Notes under the pieces: generated by a model
Database searches by the model: none
What the model was told of the DNA's origin: nothing
What the model saw: only the letters and a program-made list of their open reading frames with translations
Assembly (NCBI RefSeq): GCF_019695415.1
Contig: NZ_JAIFKJ010000159.1
Coordinates: 1,030 to 14,054, forward strand
Direction of reading: 5' to 3'
Length of the DNA: 13,025 bases
Source: Thiohalocapsa sp.
Lineage (GTDB): Bacteria; Pseudomonadota; Gammaproteobacteria; Chromatiales; Chromatiaceae
Translations under genes and position numbers: made by a program
Shown: piece by piece, positions 12,960 to 13,025 of the stretch
How the letters are laid out: every line of letters starts with the position of its first letter
How positions within the stretch are numbered: position 1 is the stretch's first letter

Positions 12960-13025
12960 ATGCCGACGCGTTTTGTTCCATTCCTGCTCTTGCTTTGGCT
13001 TGCACCTTTGCCCGTACTGGGTGCG
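12960..13025 (+). CDS. Start of a secreted protein, cut by the window edge
   Basis: An ATG at 12960 opens a frame that runs to the last base, giving 22 residues: MPTR, then a hydrophobic FVPFLLLLWLAPLPVL core, then GA. This looks like a classical Sec signal peptide with a short basic n-region, a Leu-rich core and a small-residue c-region. The mature protein lies outside the window, so its function cannot be named. No good Shine-Dalgarno is visible directly upstream (GCTGCCCTGA), which lowers confidence. It is divergent from the membrane aminopropyltransferase-like gene, and the REP-like element lies 67 bp upstream. Confidence 0.5.
   Translation, partial: MPTRFVPFLLLLWLAPLPVLGA

Noticed and set aside
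1..13025. A new multi-gene defence or biosynthetic system
   Set aside because: All but two genes are recognised conserved housekeeping genes or family members. The unknown gene at 10575 and the truncated gene at 12960 are singletons with no clustered partners, so no system can be supported.

Overview
The window is high-GC chromosomal DNA carrying only bacterial housekeeping genes. The protein sequences (RluC, XerD, MutS, DsbC, YajQ, YcgN and a YceF-type Maf) and the order rluC - HAD phosphatase - S49 peptidase - oppositely oriented maf point to a gammaproteobacterium. The high GC suggests something near the purple-sulfur/halophilic lineages (Chromatiales or Ectothiorhodospiraceae), but that placement is inference. 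I see no transposase, integron, phage gene, CRISPR array, tRNA or rRNA. XerD is the housekeeping dimer-resolution recombinase, not a mobile-element integrase.

Layout: (i) 1-667 holds no convincing gene. By synteny it is probably the region between rluC and a leftward rne beyond the left edge, and it carries a 14-bp tandem repeat. (ii) 668-3355 is a tightly coupled rightward operon: rluC (TTG start), an HAD phosphatase and a single-domain S49 membrane peptidase, each overlapping the next. (iii) 3576-4674 is a leftward pair, ycgN then the Maf-family m7GTP pyrophosphatase yceF. (iv) 4770-6208 is a rightward pair, an O6-alkylguanine DNA methyltransferase overlapping xerD. It diverges from ycgN through a 95-bp gap in which both predicted -10 boxes fall on the same bases. 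(v) 6384-7669 holds yajQ and dsbC. (vi) 7817-10477 is a full-length leftward mutS, convergent with dsbC across a perfect 12-bp hairpin. (vii) 10575-11120 is a small unknown membrane-anchored protein with a predicted near-leaderless promoter. (viii) 11198-12769 is a leftward multi-spanning membrane protein fused to a spermidine-synthase-like domain. (ix) The right edge holds a REP-like palindrome and the first 22 codons of a secreted protein.

Several products share a theme of information maintenance: direct reversal of O6-alkylguanine, mismatch repair, chromosome dimer resolution, nucleotide sanitation (Maf) and 23S rRNA modification (RluC). They lie in separate transcription units, so this looks like ordinary clustering rather than one dedicated system. 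I found no convincing new multi-gene system. The points most worth a second look are the shared -10 element, the promoter-palindrome-leader arrangement before yajQ, the membrane-fused aminopropyltransferase-like protein with a changed active site, and the unknown 181-residue protein.
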